DNA of 64,000 nucleotides from Sellimonas caecigallum. GTDB taxonomy: Bacteria; Bacillota; Clostridia; Lachnospirales; Lachnospiraceae. The stretch is from NCBI RefSeq assembly GCF_045038405.1, contig NZ_CP173660.1, positions 930,001-994,000 on the forward strand, given 5' to 3'. How positions within the stretch are numbered: position 1 is the first letter of the stretch; every line of letters begins with the position of its first letter. Position numbers and translations under genes: made by a program. This document shows, in pieces, positions 50,642-60,367 of the stretch. The notes beneath the pieces are model-generated. The model had not been told where the DNA came from. It saw only the letters and a program-made list of their open reading frames with translations, and did no database searches.

Positions 50642-51817
50642 TTATTTACTGATACTTGGGATTTCTCTCTCCGCTTCTGTATCTGCCTCATAGTCGACAT
50701 GGTCAAAAGAAAATCCAAACAGATGGTAGAATTCTTCCCAGTATCCGTCGATATCTGCGTACTCTTTCAGATTTTCATCTGTCAGTTTGTCCCAGTATTC
50801 CTGCACTTCTCCCTGAACATCCGGACGCATCTCCCAATCGTCAAGGCGGATTCTTCCCGGGATATCTGTCTTAGGTTCTCCTTCGATAAGTCCTCCGTTC
50901 CACAGACGTGACATCTGCTGGATCGTGTCTTCGTGGAGCCCTTTCTCTTTCATGACTTTATATAAAATAGACATGTACAGAGGCACAACCGGAATGGCGG
51001 AACTTGACTGCGTCACAACCGCTTTGTTCACAGACACATATGCAGAAACCCCTTCTTTTTCCATCTCGACAGCTGTATTGTAAAGATCTTTTTTAGCCTG
51101 TCCAATGGTTCCGTCATTGTAGATCGGATAAGTCATCTCCGGTCCAATGTAGGAGTATGCAACTGTCCGGAAATTCTCGGAAAGGAGTCCTTTCTCTTTC
51201 AGCGCCTTAACCCAGTCTTTCCAGTCTTCTCCTCCCATCACACGGACAGTCGCCTCGACTTCTTCCGGAGTAGCTGGCTCCACAGTCTTTTCTGTCAATA
51301 TATTTTTCCCCAGATCCAGGCTCTTGCTTGTAAATGTCTCGTCCACTGTCTTTAACACAGAAGTATACACTGTGCCGTCCGGCATCTGTCTGCGTGGAGC
51401 TGCCAGAGAATATACGAGAAGATCGATCTGTCCCAGATCCTGGCTGATCAGCTTAGCTGTCTCATCTTTGATCTCTTTGGAATACGCATCCCCGCAGATC
51501 GTCTTTGCATAAATTCCGTCTTCTTTGGCAAATTCTTCAAAAGCAGCTGTGTTGTACCATCCTGCCGTCGCCGTCCGGTTTCCGGATGCCGGACGCTCAA
51601 AGCAGACACCGATCGTCGGGGCGTCGTCTCCCCAGGCAGCACAGATACGGGAAGAAAGACCATATCCCGTAGAGCATCCGATGACAAGTGTCCTTTTCTT
51701 TGTCTTCGTCTGCGGCTGGCTTTTTACATACTGAATCTGCTCATATACATTTTGTCTGCATCCGTCCGGATGTGCTGTTGTACAAATAAAGTTTTTTACT
51801 CTTGGCTTTATAATCAT
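50642..51817 (-). CDS. fabV: Trans-2-enoyl-ACP/CoA reductase, FabV-like
   Basis: NADH-dependent enoyl reductase, 391 aa, last step of fatty acid elongation or butyryl-CoA synthesis. Family marks: NFICTTAHPDGCRQNV, LVIGCSTGYGLSSRI (nucleotide loop, extended), VYSLAAPRRQMPDGTVY, VAYSYIGPEMTYPIYNDGTIGQAKKDL (Tyr/Lys active site). Start at 51817 with AGGGAGG upstream; the upstream open frame (to 52018) is not translated by this evidence. No terminator on this side was found. Confidence 0.93.
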   Translation of the reverse strand: MIIKPRVKNFICTTAHPDGCRQNVYEQIQYVKSQPQTKTKKRTLVIGCSTGYGLSSRICAAWGDDAPTIGVCFERPASGNRTATAGWYNTAAFEEFAKEDGIYAKTICGDAYSKEIKDETAKLISQDLGQIDLLVYSLAAPRRQMPDGTVYTSVLKTVDETFTSKSLDLGKNILTEKTVEPATPEEVEATVRVMGGEDWKDWVKALKEKGLLSENFRTVAYSYIGPEMTYPIYNDGTIGQAKKDLYNTAVEMEKEGVSAYVSVNKAVVTQSSSAIPVVPLYMSILYKVMKEKGLHEDTIQQMSRLWNGGLIEGEPKTDIPGRIRLDDWEMRPDVQGEVQEYWDKLTDENLKEYADIDGYWEEFYHLFGFSFDHVDYEADTEAEREIPSISK

Positions 51818-52064
51818 TTTTTCCTCCCTGTGATCGTCATGTTCTCTTGTCCGATTCAGGACTCGCTGGAGAATCTTTCTCCATCCGATAAATTCCACTA
51901 CACGCATTTTACCACAAACATGCCGCCGCGTCCATAAAATCTGAGGATTCAGGATGGAATATAGCCCAAGCCATTTTGCAGCACTGCCAGAGAACTGCCT
52001 AGGATAATTGTCCTTCATTCGTCTCGATTTTCTTTACCAACGAACATTTTTCCGAGCGCTGTGG

Positions 52065-52070
52065 TATAAT
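52065..52070 (+). promoter_or_regulatory. -10 box of the ArsR/nitroreductase pair
   Basis: TATAAT at 52065-52070, -35 not clear. Transcription would begin near 52077, which makes an ATG at 52082 nearly leaderless. Confidence 0.5.
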
Positions 52071-52102
52071 GGTTTAAGTAAATGAGCGAAAGGTGTGAGA
52101 AC

Positions 52103-52468
52103 TTGCAGGATATAAAAAAATTAGCGATTGAATTCAAACAGTGCCGTAAGATACTGTTGGCTTTGGGCGATGAGAACCGTCAGCATCTCATATTGGAAAT
52201 GATGCAAATGGGAGAATGCGGAGGCGTTCGAGTAGGTGCAATTACTGAAAAGACAAATCTGTCACGTCCCGCGGTGTCCCACCATCTTCAAATCCTGAAA
52301 GATGCCGGTCTTATCAAGATGCGTCGTGAAGGGACAAAAAACTATTATTATTTCGATGCAGACACGGAAGCAATGAATCAGCTTCTGCAAATGCTTACCC
52401 ACGCAAAACATATTATGGAAAATCTGCCAGACAGAAGCGAAGAAAATGATAAGTGGAGGAAATATTAA
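52103..52468 (+). CDS. ArsR-family HTH regulator
   Basis: About 121 aa winged helix-turn-helix (ILLALGDENRQHLILEMM, NLSRPAVSHHLQILKDAGLIKMRREG). It lacks the Cys-x-Cys metal motif of arsenic or cadmium sensors (only isolated Cys), so its signal is unknown. TTG at 52103 follows GAAAGGTG by 9 nt; ATG at 52082 lies almost at the transcription start. The stop shares TAATG with the nitroreductase start, so the two genes are coupled. Confidence 0.82.
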   Translation: MQDIKKLAIEFKQCRKILLALGDENRQHLILEMMQMGECGGVRVGAITEKTNLSRPAVSHHLQILKDAGLIKMRREGTKNYYYFDADTEAMNQLLQMLTHAKHIMENLPDRSEENDKWRKY

Positions 52469-53133
52469 TGGAAATAATGGACGCAATGAAAAACAGGCAT
52501 AGTGTTCGCCAGTATACAGACAGACCGATCGAAACAAAGATCCTGACAGAGCTGCAGGCGGAAATAGATGCATGTAACCGAGAAGGAAATCTGCACATCC
52601 AGCTTGTGAAAAATGAGCCTAAGGCATTTGACGGTTTTATGGCTCATTACGGAAAATTCAGCGGTGTCACAAATTATATCGCATTGATCGGTCCAAAAAG
52701 CAGCAGGCTTGACGAACTCTGCGGTTATTACGGCGAAAGACTGGTGTTAAAAGCGCAGCAGCTTGGATTGAACACCTGTTGGGTTGCAATGACTTACAAG
52801 AAAGTCTCCGGTGCGTACGAAGTCAGAAAGGGAGAAAAACTGACCGTCGTCATTTCGCTTGGATACGGAAAAAGCCAGGGATCCGCACGCAAATCAAAGT
52901 CCGCGGAAGCTGTAAGCAATATCCGTTCTGATTCTCCTAGATGGTTTAAAGCAGGGGTCGAAGCAGCGCTCCTCGCCCCTACAGCTATCAATCAACAGAA
53001 ATTTACACTTACCTGCCATGGCAGTACGGTATCTGCAAAAGCGGGAAATGGCTTTTACACCAAAATAGATTTGGGTATTGTAAAATATCATTTTGAAATC
53101 GGTGCCGGAAAAGAGAATTTCGACTGGAAGTAA
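52468..53133 (+). CDS. Nitroreductase family protein
   Basis: FMN-dependent oxidoreductase fold, 221 aa. N-terminal MDAMKNRHSVRQYTDRPI is the FMN phosphate/flavin motif. ALIGPKSSRLDELCGYYGERLVLKAQQLGLNTCW is the cofactor helix, and ALLAPTAINQQKFTL another family block. It resembles small nitroreductases with two fused repeats. Regulated by the ArsR gene it overlaps. GTGGAGG precedes the ATG, and a terminator follows. Confidence 0.9.
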   Translation: MEIMDAMKNRHSVRQYTDRPIETKILTELQAEIDACNREGNLHIQLVKNEPKAFDGFMAHYGKFSGVTNYIALIGPKSSRLDELCGYYGERLVLKAQQLGLNTCWVAMTYKKVSGAYEVRKGEKLTVVISLGYGKSQGSARKSKSAEAVSNIRSDSPRWFKAGVEAALLAPTAINQQKFTLTCHGSTVSAKAGNGFYTKIDLGIVKYHFEIGAGKENFDWK

Positions 53134-53158
53134 TGAAAAAACAGATTCCGCTTACATC

Positions 53159-53200
53159 ACAAGTCCGGGCTGGCTTTGCCACCCCGGACTTGTAGTTTTT
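53159..53200 (+). terminator. Terminator of the ArsR-nitroreductase operon
   Basis: ACAAGTCCGGG (53159-53169) pairs with CCCGGACTTGT (53183-53193), then AGTTTTT. Confidence 0.88.
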
Positions 53201-53385
53201 ACAGGCTCTCTTTAAATATTTCAATGATCTCGCTGCGGCTAAGTGCCTTATATCCGCCTGTCATAGGAAGTGTGACATCCGCATAGTTTTCCAGCATATC
53301 TTCACTGGCGCCAAGTTCTGTGATGTTCATCACTGCACCCAATGCTCTCATCCAGTCTTCCATCGCTGCAAGACCTATATAGTTC
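53199..53385 (-). pseudogene. C-terminal remnant of an iron-containing alcohol dehydrogenase
   Basis: About 60 residues, GLAAMEDWMRALGAVMNITELG to IIEIFKESL, match the end of butanol-dehydrogenase-like Fe-ADHs. The rest of the gene is missing. It follows directly after the truncated end of the HD-domain gene in another frame, so a deletion probably joined the two. Confidence 0.7.
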
Positions 53386-53979
53386 TTTTCCCATCTTCTC
53401 CTCAAAATATTGTTTCAATTCCATGTTTCGGTCCCATTTTTCCTGCGGGTAATAACCATATCTGCTCTTTACATCGTTCATCCGCTCTTCCAGCGTCACG
53501 ATGCCGTCCGCCACAGCGATGGAATCACACAGCTGAATCAGATAATCATAATCGTCGTACTCCATCGTTTCCAGCATCCTTCTAAGTGTCTCCTGCTTTT
53601 CTTCTGATATGTCAAACTTTCCAATGTAATCTTCTATTTTTTTCAGATTGAAAGAATGAGAAAGAGCCGTCCTCGCAGCTTTCTCGTAACCAAGATCCAT
53701 CAGGTAACGGTACCCATCATAGACATGTGACAGGTGGCCGACGCCAAACCGCCGCCCAATATCGTGCAGCAATCCACATACATAAGCCTTTTCCTCATCT
53801 ATACCATCACATTGTGCCGCGATTTTCCCGGCCGCTTCGGCTGCGTATTCGCTGTGCCGGATCCACGATCCCGGATTCCTCCTTCCTGCCTCTTCGAGCA
53901 GTGCTCGGGCCTCACGAACAGATGGAATACCATCTTTTCGTTCTTTGCAAGTATCTCCCTCTTGTCCCCTGTCATTCAT
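53302..53979 (-). CDS. HD-domain protein with abnormal C-terminus
   Basis: Metal-dependent phosphohydrolase-like HD protein, 225 aa. HD signature GLLHDIGRRFGVGHLSHVYDGYRYL near residue 70, with upstream RHSEYAAEAAGKIA and later CDSIAVADG. Substrate unknown. The last 20 or so residues (SCSDGRLDESIGCS...) come from reading Fe-ADH sequence in the wrong frame, so the natural end has been lost. The start ATG at 53979 has AGAGGA upstream; a longer frame from 54042 begins with TTG. Confidence 0.68.
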   Translation of the reverse strand: MNDRGQEGDTCKERKDGIPSVREARALLEEAGRRNPGSWIRHSEYAAEAAGKIAAQCDGIDEEKAYVCGLLHDIGRRFGVGHLSHVYDGYRYLMDLGYEKAARTALSHSFNLKKIEDYIGKFDISEEKQETLRRMLETMEYDDYDYLIQLCDSIAVADGIVTLEERMNDVKSRYGYYPQEKWDRNMELKQYFEEKMGKELYRSCSDGRLDESIGCSDEHHRTWRQ

Positions 53980-54060
53980 CTTGCTTGTCCTCTTTTCATT
54001 TTCCTGTATATACGAAACTGATTCACACTTCTGATCTTCCAATCAGAAGAAGTCAACTCT

Positions 54061-54486
54061 TTATACTCCATCCATTTCACTTGACATTTTTATAAATCCG
54101 CAGCACCCAATTTCAGACATATTCTGAAAACCTAATGATTTGTAAAATCTTATGGTTTTCTGGGTATTATCAGTTGCCAACTCTATTTGGCGGACATGAC
54201 GGAACCGTTCCAAAACCTGTTGTACCAACACGGTTCCAATTCCCTTTCTCTGATATTCCGGAAAAACCAAAAGATCTTGTATAAAAATAATCGTATACCC
54301 ATCGCCAACTACACGAACAATTCCTAAAAGCTTGTCATCTTCATATGCAGCCAGAATCAGGAGAGAGTTTTCGAATCCTTTTTTTAAAACACCCGGATGG
54401 TCTGTGTATGCAGTCCAGCCTACACTGGAATACAATGTTAAAATTTCCTCTTCATTGTAAGACGAATATTCTCTAACTTCCATCAT
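54061..54486 (-). CDS. GNAT-family N-acetyltransferase
   Basis: 141 aa. Acetyl-CoA loop LLVFPEYQRKGIGTVLVQQVL near residue 78, ending FYKSLGFQNM. N-terminus VREYSSYNEEEILTLYSSVGWTAY resembles YhbS/ElaA-type acetyltransferases. GGAGGAAAATT precedes ATG-ATG. Single gene between the HD remnant and the LysR regulator, same strand; substrate unknown. Confidence 0.9.
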   Translation of the reverse strand: MMEVREYSSYNEEEILTLYSSVGWTAYTDHPGVLKKGFENSLLILAAYEDDKLLGIVRVVGDGYTIIFIQDLLVFPEYQRKGIGTVLVQQVLERFRHVRQIELATDNTQKTIRFYKSLGFQNMSEIGCCGFIKMSSEMDGV

Positions 54487-54508
54487 AATTTTCCTCCATA
54501 TTTTCTCT

Positions 54509-55399
54509 TTATATATCCAAGGCAGTCAAGTTTTCTTTTGCACACTGTATAAATGCTTTCAATGCCGGATTCCCTTGCAACGATTTGTAGTATATACCAA
54601 AAGATACCTGATCTACATCTTTTAATGGAATTCTGGAAATCAGGGGCGTATCCGGCACCAGGAAATCCGGCAGGACAGAGATCCCATATCCTGCTTTGAC
54701 AAGAACGGTAATCGCTTCTGCCGATTCGCAAAAATAAAATTCGGAAGGCGGACGTTCTCCCATGAGCTGCCCCTGTGTCTGGGCAATGGAAAGCATTCCT
54801 TTTGGCGGTACAAACAGCACGAAGCGTTCTTCTTTTATATCACACAGACGTAATTCTTTTTGGCCGGCCAGAGAGTGGCTTCCAGAACAGATACACACCA
54901 TAGGAACCTTTGCAACTTCCTTGTAGAGAGCATTGATCTTCACATTTGCGGACTCTTTGAATCCTACGACCGCGTCCAGATCTCCCTCCTCCAACATCCG
55001 GTAAATATGCTGGAATGGAATTTCCTGAAGCCGAGGATGCAGCTCAGGGCGGATTGTACGCAGCGTTTCCAGTGTATCAGCCAGCAAAAACATACAAGGG
55101 AAATTGTAGCACCCGATTGAAAGGGTTTCGATGTTTCCTCCTGCCACACCACCAAATCGCTTTTTTGCCCGGTCCGAAATCGCCACGATCTGTTTGGCGT
55201 CCCACAAAAATACTTTGCCTTCATCTGTCAGTTTGACAGACCGTGTCGTGCGCTGAAACAGTTTTACATTCAATTCCTTTTCCAGTGACTGAATCTGCTG
55301 ACTGACCGCCGGATGTGTCACATGCAGCTGCTTGGCTGCCTGTGCAAAATTGAGATATTCCGCGACAGCCAGGAAACAGGAAAGCTGAAACGTATTCAT
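54509..55399 (-). CDS. LysR-family transcriptional regulator
   Basis: 296 aa. N-terminal winged HTH (FLAVAEYLNFAQAAKQLHVTHPAVSQQIQSLEKEL) and a C-terminal periplasmic-binding-like sensor. Start ATG at 55399 with AGAGGTGATACA upstream; the longer frame starts at 55465. It is divergent from the ABC exporter at 55557, which LysR proteins often control. A CTTTC-AATAA-GAAAG palindrome at 55459-55473 fits a T-N11-A site. Confidence 0.92.
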   Translation of the reverse strand: MNTFQLSCFLAVAEYLNFAQAAKQLHVTHPAVSQQIQSLEKELNVKLFQRTTRSVKLTDEGKVFLWDAKQIVAISDRAKKRFGGVAGGNIETLSIGCYNFPCMFLLADTLETLRTIRPELHPRLQEIPFQHIYRMLEEGDLDAVVGFKESANVKINALYKEVAKVPMVCICSGSHSLAGQKELRLCDIKEERFVLFVPPKGMLSIAQTQGQLMGERPPSEFYFCESAEAITVLVKAGYGISVLPDFLVPDTPLISRIPLKDVDQVSFGIYYKSLQGNPALKAFIQCAKENLTALDI

Positions 55400-55489
55400 T
55401 GTATCACCTCTTTTGATTAGTAAGGTTTTCTTTCCAATATTAACACTTTCTAAATTCACTTTCAATAAGAAAGCCGTATAATATTATTT

Positions 55490-55520
55490 AGGCGGACGCC
55501 CGGGACCGAACGGTCCGCCT
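55490..55520 (+). promoter_or_regulatory. Long GC-rich hairpin before the ABC exporter
   Basis: AGGCGGAC (55490-55497) pairs with GTCCGCCT (55513-55520); TATAAT lies at 55477-55482. It is an operator or a transcription attenuator between lysR and the exporter start. Confidence 0.4.
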
Positions 55521-55556
55521 CTAAAAATCAATGGAAACGAAATTGGAGGAAAGCAT

Positions 55557-57208
55557 ATGATTAAAACACTGTTGGCGCAGGTAACGCAATACAAATCTGC
55601 TTCCATCCTTGCGCCGGTTTTTACAGCGGGAGAGGTATTGATGGAAGTGCTGATCCCCTTTGTTACCGCCTCAATCATTGACAAGGGAATTGAAGCGGGA
55701 AATATTCATCAAGTTTATTTTTATGGCGGCATTATGCTTGCCATGGCATTTTTGAGCCTGATGTTCGGCATCCTGGCAGGACGATATGCCGCAAAGGCCT
55801 CCTCCGGCCTGACCTGCAACTTGCGGGATGGTATTTACGAAAAAGTACAGACCTTTGCCTTTTCCAATATCGACAAGTACAGTACCGCCGGTCTGGTTAC
55901 CCGTATGACTACCGATGTGACCAATGTACAGAACGCCTATCAGATGATTTTGCGGATCGCTGTCAGAGCTCCGTTGATGCTGGTCTGCAGCATGGTCATG
56001 TGTTTTTTTATCAGCGTAAAGCTAAGTACGATTTTTTTGGCGGCCATTGTGATTTTGGCCGCAGCTCTGATTTTCATCATGCTCCGCACCACAAAGGTAT
56101 TCAACGAAGTATTCCGTAAATACGACGATCTGAACGCCAGCGTACAAGAAAATGTCTCTGCTATACGGGTCGTAAAAGCATTTGTGCGGGAAGATTACGA
56201 AAACAGCAAGTTCCAAAAAGCAGCGGAAAAACTCTACCGTCTTTTCGTCAAGGCAGAAAGTACCCTGGCCCTGAACAACCCGGTAATGATGCTGGTAGTC
56301 TATGGCTGCATCTTGGCTGTGTCCTGGTTTGGCGCACACTTCATCGTAGCAGGCGACTTGTCCACCGGCAATCTTACCAGCCTGTTCAGCTATGTAATGA
56401 GCGTATTGATGTCCCTGATGATGCTCTCTATGATTTTTGTGATGATTACTATGAGCGCTGCCAGCGGACGCCGGATCACTGAAGTTCTGAATGAGGCTCC
56501 CGATATGACCGATCCTGCACAGCCAAAAAGATCGGTATTATTGGCGGCACTGGATGCGGCAAGTCCAGTCTGGTCAGCCTGATCAGCCGTCTGTATGATG
56601 TGGACAGCGGAAGCGTCTGCGTAGGAGGCGAGGATGTCCGCTCTTACGATATGGAAGTGCTGAGAAACCAGGTAGCTGTGGTACTTCAGAAGAATGTGCT
56701 GTTCTCCGGTACCATTTTAGATAATCTTCGCTGGGGCAAGGAGGACGCTACCGAGGAAGAGTGTGCTGAGGCTTGTCATCTGGCTTGTGCCGATGAATTT
56801 ATTGAGCGTTTTCCTGACGGATACAACACCTGGATCGATCAGGGTGGCAGCAATGTCTCCGGCGGTCAGAAGCAGAGGCTTTGTATCGCCCGTGCTCTTT
56901 TGAAAAAACCTAAGGTTCTGATTTTGGACGATTCCACCAGTGCCGTGGATACGTCCACCGATGCGAAGATCCGCGAAGCCTTTACAAAAAAGATTCCAGG
57001 CACCACAAAGCTGATCGTGGCACAGAGGATCTCCAGTGTGCAGGATGCAGACCGTATTCTTGTCCTGGAAAACGGAACCGTCAGCGGATTTGACACCCTT
57101 GCAAATCTTTTGAAAACCAATCCGATTTACCGTGAAATTTACGAAGCGCAGACCCAGGGCGGCGGAGATTTTGATCAGCCCGTCCTGAATGGAAAGGGTG
57201 GTGTTTAG
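55557..57208 (+). pseudogene. ABC exporter half-transporter with internal deletion
   Basis: The frame from 55557 encodes six membrane helices of an ABC transmembrane domain, ending NEAPDMTDPAQP. A second frame (IGIIGGTGCGKSSLVSLISRLYDV onward) encodes the nucleotide-binding domain with Walker A, GGSNVSGGQKQRLCIARALL (signature) and VLILDDSTSAVD (Walker B). Roughly 60 residues of linker and A-loop are missing at about 56515-56526 and the frame shifts there, so the first product stops early. The second ORF has a start at 56600 but lacks Walker A. I treat the two parts as one broken gene. Its partner at 57211 is intact. Confidence 0.75.
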
Positions 57209-57210
57209 AT

Positions 57211-59103
57211 ATGACAAGACAAAAAAACAGCAAAATGAGTGTCCGTCAGCAGCTTAGCGCTATGGGACGAGTGCTTGCCTACATGCTGAAAGACTACAAG
57301 TTTTCTTTCTTCATGGTGGTGGTGTGTATCCTCGGATCCGCACTTGCAACACTTCGGGGCACTCTGTTTATGCAGAGCTTGATTGATGACTACATCGTGC
57401 CTCTGACTCAGGCACAGACGCCGGATTACTCTAAATTGGCGGCAGCTCTTGTGTCTATGGCAATTACCTATGGAGTTGGCATTCTCTGCGCCTATGGCTA
57501 TAACCGGATCATGGTCAATGTCAGCCAAGGCACGATGCGAAACCTGCGCGTCGAATTATTCCAGCACATGGAGTCCCTGCCCATCCGCTACTTTGACACC
57601 CACGCTCATGGGGATATTATGTCCGTCTATACCAACGATGTGGATACCCTTCGCCAGCTGATGAGTCAGAGCATCCCACAGGTTATCAACTCCATCATAA
57701 CCATCCTGACCTCTTTTGTCAGTATGTTCATCCTGGACATTCCCCTGACCATCATTACTTTGGCCGTCATTGGTGTCATGGCTTTTGCCACCTCCAAGAT
57801 TGCCGCAAAATCCTCCCTTTATTTTGCCCGTCAGCAAAAAGATCTGGGGGCAGTCAACGCTTACATTAAGGAGATGATGGACGGGCAGAAAGTAGTGAAG
57901 GTGTTCTGCCATGAGTCCAAGAGCCTGGAACAGTTCCGTAAACTCAACGATGAACTGCGGGAAAGCGCGGATAAGGCCAATACTTTTTCCAACATCAGTA
58001 TGCCGGTAAATGTGAATCTTGGCAATGTCAGCTATGTGCTTTGTGCTGTTGTCGGCGCTGTTTTTGCTCTGAACGGCTATCTTGGCTTAACCCTTGGAAC
58101 CCTGGTCTCCTTCCTGACGCTGAACAAAAATTCTACCCAGCCGGTAAGCCAGATCAGCCAGCAGCTTAACAGCATTGTCATGGCCATGGCCGGTGCTCAG
58201 CGAATCTTTGACTTGATGGATGAACAGCCGGAAACGGACAAGGGCTATGTGGAACTGGTCAATGTGAAAGAAAATGCTGACGGCAGTCTGACAGAGACCA
58301 AAGACCGCACCAACGTATGGGCCTGGAAACATCCCCATAAGGCAGACGGCACGATTACCTACAAGAAACTGGAGGGCGACATTACTTTCCACGATGTGGA
58401 CTTCGGCTATGAGGAAGGAAAGATTGTCCTGCACAATATTAAACTATACGCAACTCCTGGGCAGAAGATTGCTTTCGTGGGCTCTACCGGCGCTGGAAAA
58501 ACCACGATTACCAACCTGATCAACCGTTTCTATGACATCGCTGACGGTAAAATCCGTTATGACGGCATCAACATCAATAAAATCAAAAAATCCGACTTGC
58601 GCCGCTCTTTGGGAATGGTACTTCAGGACACCCATCTGTTTACCGGCACTGTCATGGATAACATCCGCTATGGACGTCTGGATTCCACCGATGAAGACTG
58701 TATCGCAGCGGCAAAACTGGCCAACGCGGACGACTTTATCCGCCGCCTGCCCGATGGATACCAGACAGTCCTTACCGGCGACGGCGCTAACTTGAGCCAG
58801 GGACAGCGGCAGCTTTTGGCCATCGCCCGCGCTGCTGTAGCCGACCCGCCGGTATTGATTCTCGATGAGGCGACAAGTTCCATCGACACCCGCACAGAAA
58901 CGCTGGTACAACAGGGCATGGACGGCCTGATGCATGGGCGTACTACCTTTGTCATCGCGCACCGGCTTTCTACCGTCAAAAATGCCGACTGCATCATGGT
59001 GCTGGAGCAGGGACGCATTGTTGAACGCGGAACCCATGACCAGCTGATTGCAGAAAAAGGGCGATACTACCAGCTTTATACCGGAAATGCCATCGGAGCA
59101 TAA
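57211..59103 (+). CDS. ABC exporter half-transporter (multidrug type)
   Basis: 630 aa. Transmembrane domain with six helices (residues about 25-320), then an ATPase with A-loop DVDFGYEEGK, Walker A VGSTGAGKTTITNL, signature ANLSQGQRQLLAIARA, Walker B VLILDEATSSID and the His switch IAHRLST. Resembles one half of a heterodimeric exporter; the other half is the decayed gene upstream, so function may be lost or homodimeric. It starts 2 bp after that gene. Confidence 0.92.
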   Translation: MTRQKNSKMSVRQQLSAMGRVLAYMLKDYKFSFFMVVVCILGSALATLRGTLFMQSLIDDYIVPLTQAQTPDYSKLAAALVSMAITYGVGILCAYGYNRIMVNVSQGTMRNLRVELFQHMESLPIRYFDTHAHGDIMSVYTNDVDTLRQLMSQSIPQVINSIITILTSFVSMFILDIPLTIITLAVIGVMAFATSKIAAKSSLYFARQQKDLGAVNAYIKEMMDGQKVVKVFCHESKSLEQFRKLNDELRESADKANTFSNISMPVNVNLGNVSYVLCAVVGAVFALNGYLGLTLGTLVSFLTLNKNSTQPVSQISQQLNSIVMAMAGAQRIFDLMDEQPETDKGYVELVNVKENADGSLTETKDRTNVWAWKHPHKADGTITYKKLEGDITFHDVDFGYEEGKIVLHNIKLYATPGQKIAFVGSTGAGKTTITNLINRFYDIADGKIRYDGININKIKKSDLRRSLGMVLQDTHLFTGTVMDNIRYGRLDSTDEDCIAAAKLANADDFIRRLPDGYQTVLTGDGANLSQGQRQLLAIARAAVADPPVLILDEATSSIDTRTETLVQQGMDGLMHGRTTFVIAHRLSTVKNADCIMVLEQGRIVERGTHDQLIAEKGRYYQLYTGNAIGA

Positions 59104-59112
59104 GCTATGACT

Positions 59113-59158
59113 AAACTAGCCAGCCTGTGCAGGTAAATCCTGCGCAAGCTGGCTAGTT
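59113..59158 (+). terminator. Hairpin after the ABC exporter
   Basis: AACTAGCCAGC (59114-59124) pairs with GCTGGCTAGTT (59148-59158). No clear T-run, so termination is not certain. Confidence 0.5.
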
Positions 59159-59205
59159 ATATATTAAATCCATTGATTTGTTACTTGGAAAGCAGTACTA
59201 CAGTC

Positions 59206-60309
59206 TCAATCCTGCTTCTTCCTGAATCTGTACTTTCCTTTGCCGTGTCCGGATACTGGTTCGATGATTCCGTGCTCTGACATCTCTTTCAAAAGCTCCG
59301 ATGCTCTGGACGGTTTGATGTCAATTACCCTGATCACATCCGAGCGTCCAAAAATCGCCTGATCGGGAAACGCCTCTCGAAGCTCCACAATATGTCTTAC
59401 TGTTTTCCGTCGAAATAATTTCTCAATGTCCGCTTTTAATTCTTCAATGTCCGGTTTTACAGTGTCAATGTCCGGTTTTTCTACTTCTTTGAATGTACCG
59501 CTGATATGCAATGCCCGGTTATGGAGCGGATGGTTCTCATTCAGAAGAAGGTTTCTTAAGAACATCTCCAGATACTCTGTCGTCTCATGTATACCGTTTT
59601 TCAGATCATTATAGTTTGCCCGGACGAGAGAATTGCGGAAGTACCACGCATTCTCAGCAAAAATGTCATTCGTCACATCAAAACCAAGGATACGCAGATA
59701 TTTAATAAAGAACACTGCCGTTGTTCTGGTGTTTCCCTCTCCGAAGACATGGATCTGCCACAGTCTCGAAATGAATACCGCAAGGTGATGGATGATCTCA
59801 TCCATTGAAAGATTGCGGTAAGAGAACTTTTTCTCTTCTGAGAAATCGTAATCCAACGTTGCTCTAAGCTCCGTAGCGCTGCCATAGATTACCGTCGCCC
59901 CATCAAGCACCCATTCTTTCTTCGTGATGTTGTAATTCCGGATACATCCTGCATGAGAGTAGATGCCGGTAAACAGCTTTCTGTGAATGGAAAGATATTC
60001 ATTTGGAGTAAAGCTGAACGCTTTCTCGGAAAGGAGCGCTGCAATTCTAACTGAGACCTTGTCCGCCTCCTCGGTACGATCTTCTGCATCGTGGGCAGGA
60101 TTCTCCTCATAATAGGCCTGCAGAAGAGCATTTGCCTCCTCAAAAGATATCTTGCCCTCAATATTGCGGACAGCCGTATGCACCAAGTATTCGGATGTCT
60201 TCAGTCCGTCAACTGCCTGCAGTCCAATTGCCGTATGCCATGCATATCCCTTGTCACGTTTATTTGGTTCAGACTCTCTAATATATTCTTTAAAAGGATC
60301 ATTGTTCAA
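59206..60309 (-). CDS. Fic-domain protein
   Basis: 367 aa; Fic proteins AMPylate or phosphorylate target proteins. The core helix IHVFGEGNTRTTAVF (residues about 186-200) carries the catalytic His, but the third and fourth conserved positions read Asn-Thr-Arg rather than the usual Asn-Gly-Arg, as in some Fic/DinG-type variants. N-terminal SEPNKRDKGYAWHTAI, and a C-terminal winged HTH-like end (DVIRVIDIKPSRASELLKEM). TTG start with AGGTGA upstream. It lies in the accessory island and may be a toxin or defence enzyme; no antitoxin was recognised. Confidence 0.85.
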   Translation of the reverse strand: MNNDPFKEYIRESEPNKRDKGYAWHTAIGLQAVDGLKTSEYLVHTAVRNIEGKISFEEANALLQAYYEENPAHDAEDRTEEADKVSVRIAALLSEKAFSFTPNEYLSIHRKLFTGIYSHAGCIRNYNITKKEWVLDGATVIYGSATELRATLDYDFSEEKKFSYRNLSMDEIIHHLAVFISRLWQIHVFGEGNTRTTAVFFIKYLRILGFDVTNDIFAENAWYFRNSLVRANYNDLKNGIHETTEYLEMFLRNLLLNENHPLHNRALHISGTFKEVEKPDIDTVKPDIEELKADIEKLFRRKTVRHIVELREAFPDQAIFGRSDVIRVIDIKPSRASELLKEMSEHGIIEPVSGHGKGKYRFRKKQD

Positions 60310-60367
60310 TTTACGTCACCTGCCTTTTTGGTCTCTGTAAGAAAGCCGCCGCTGCCTTATGCTTAAT

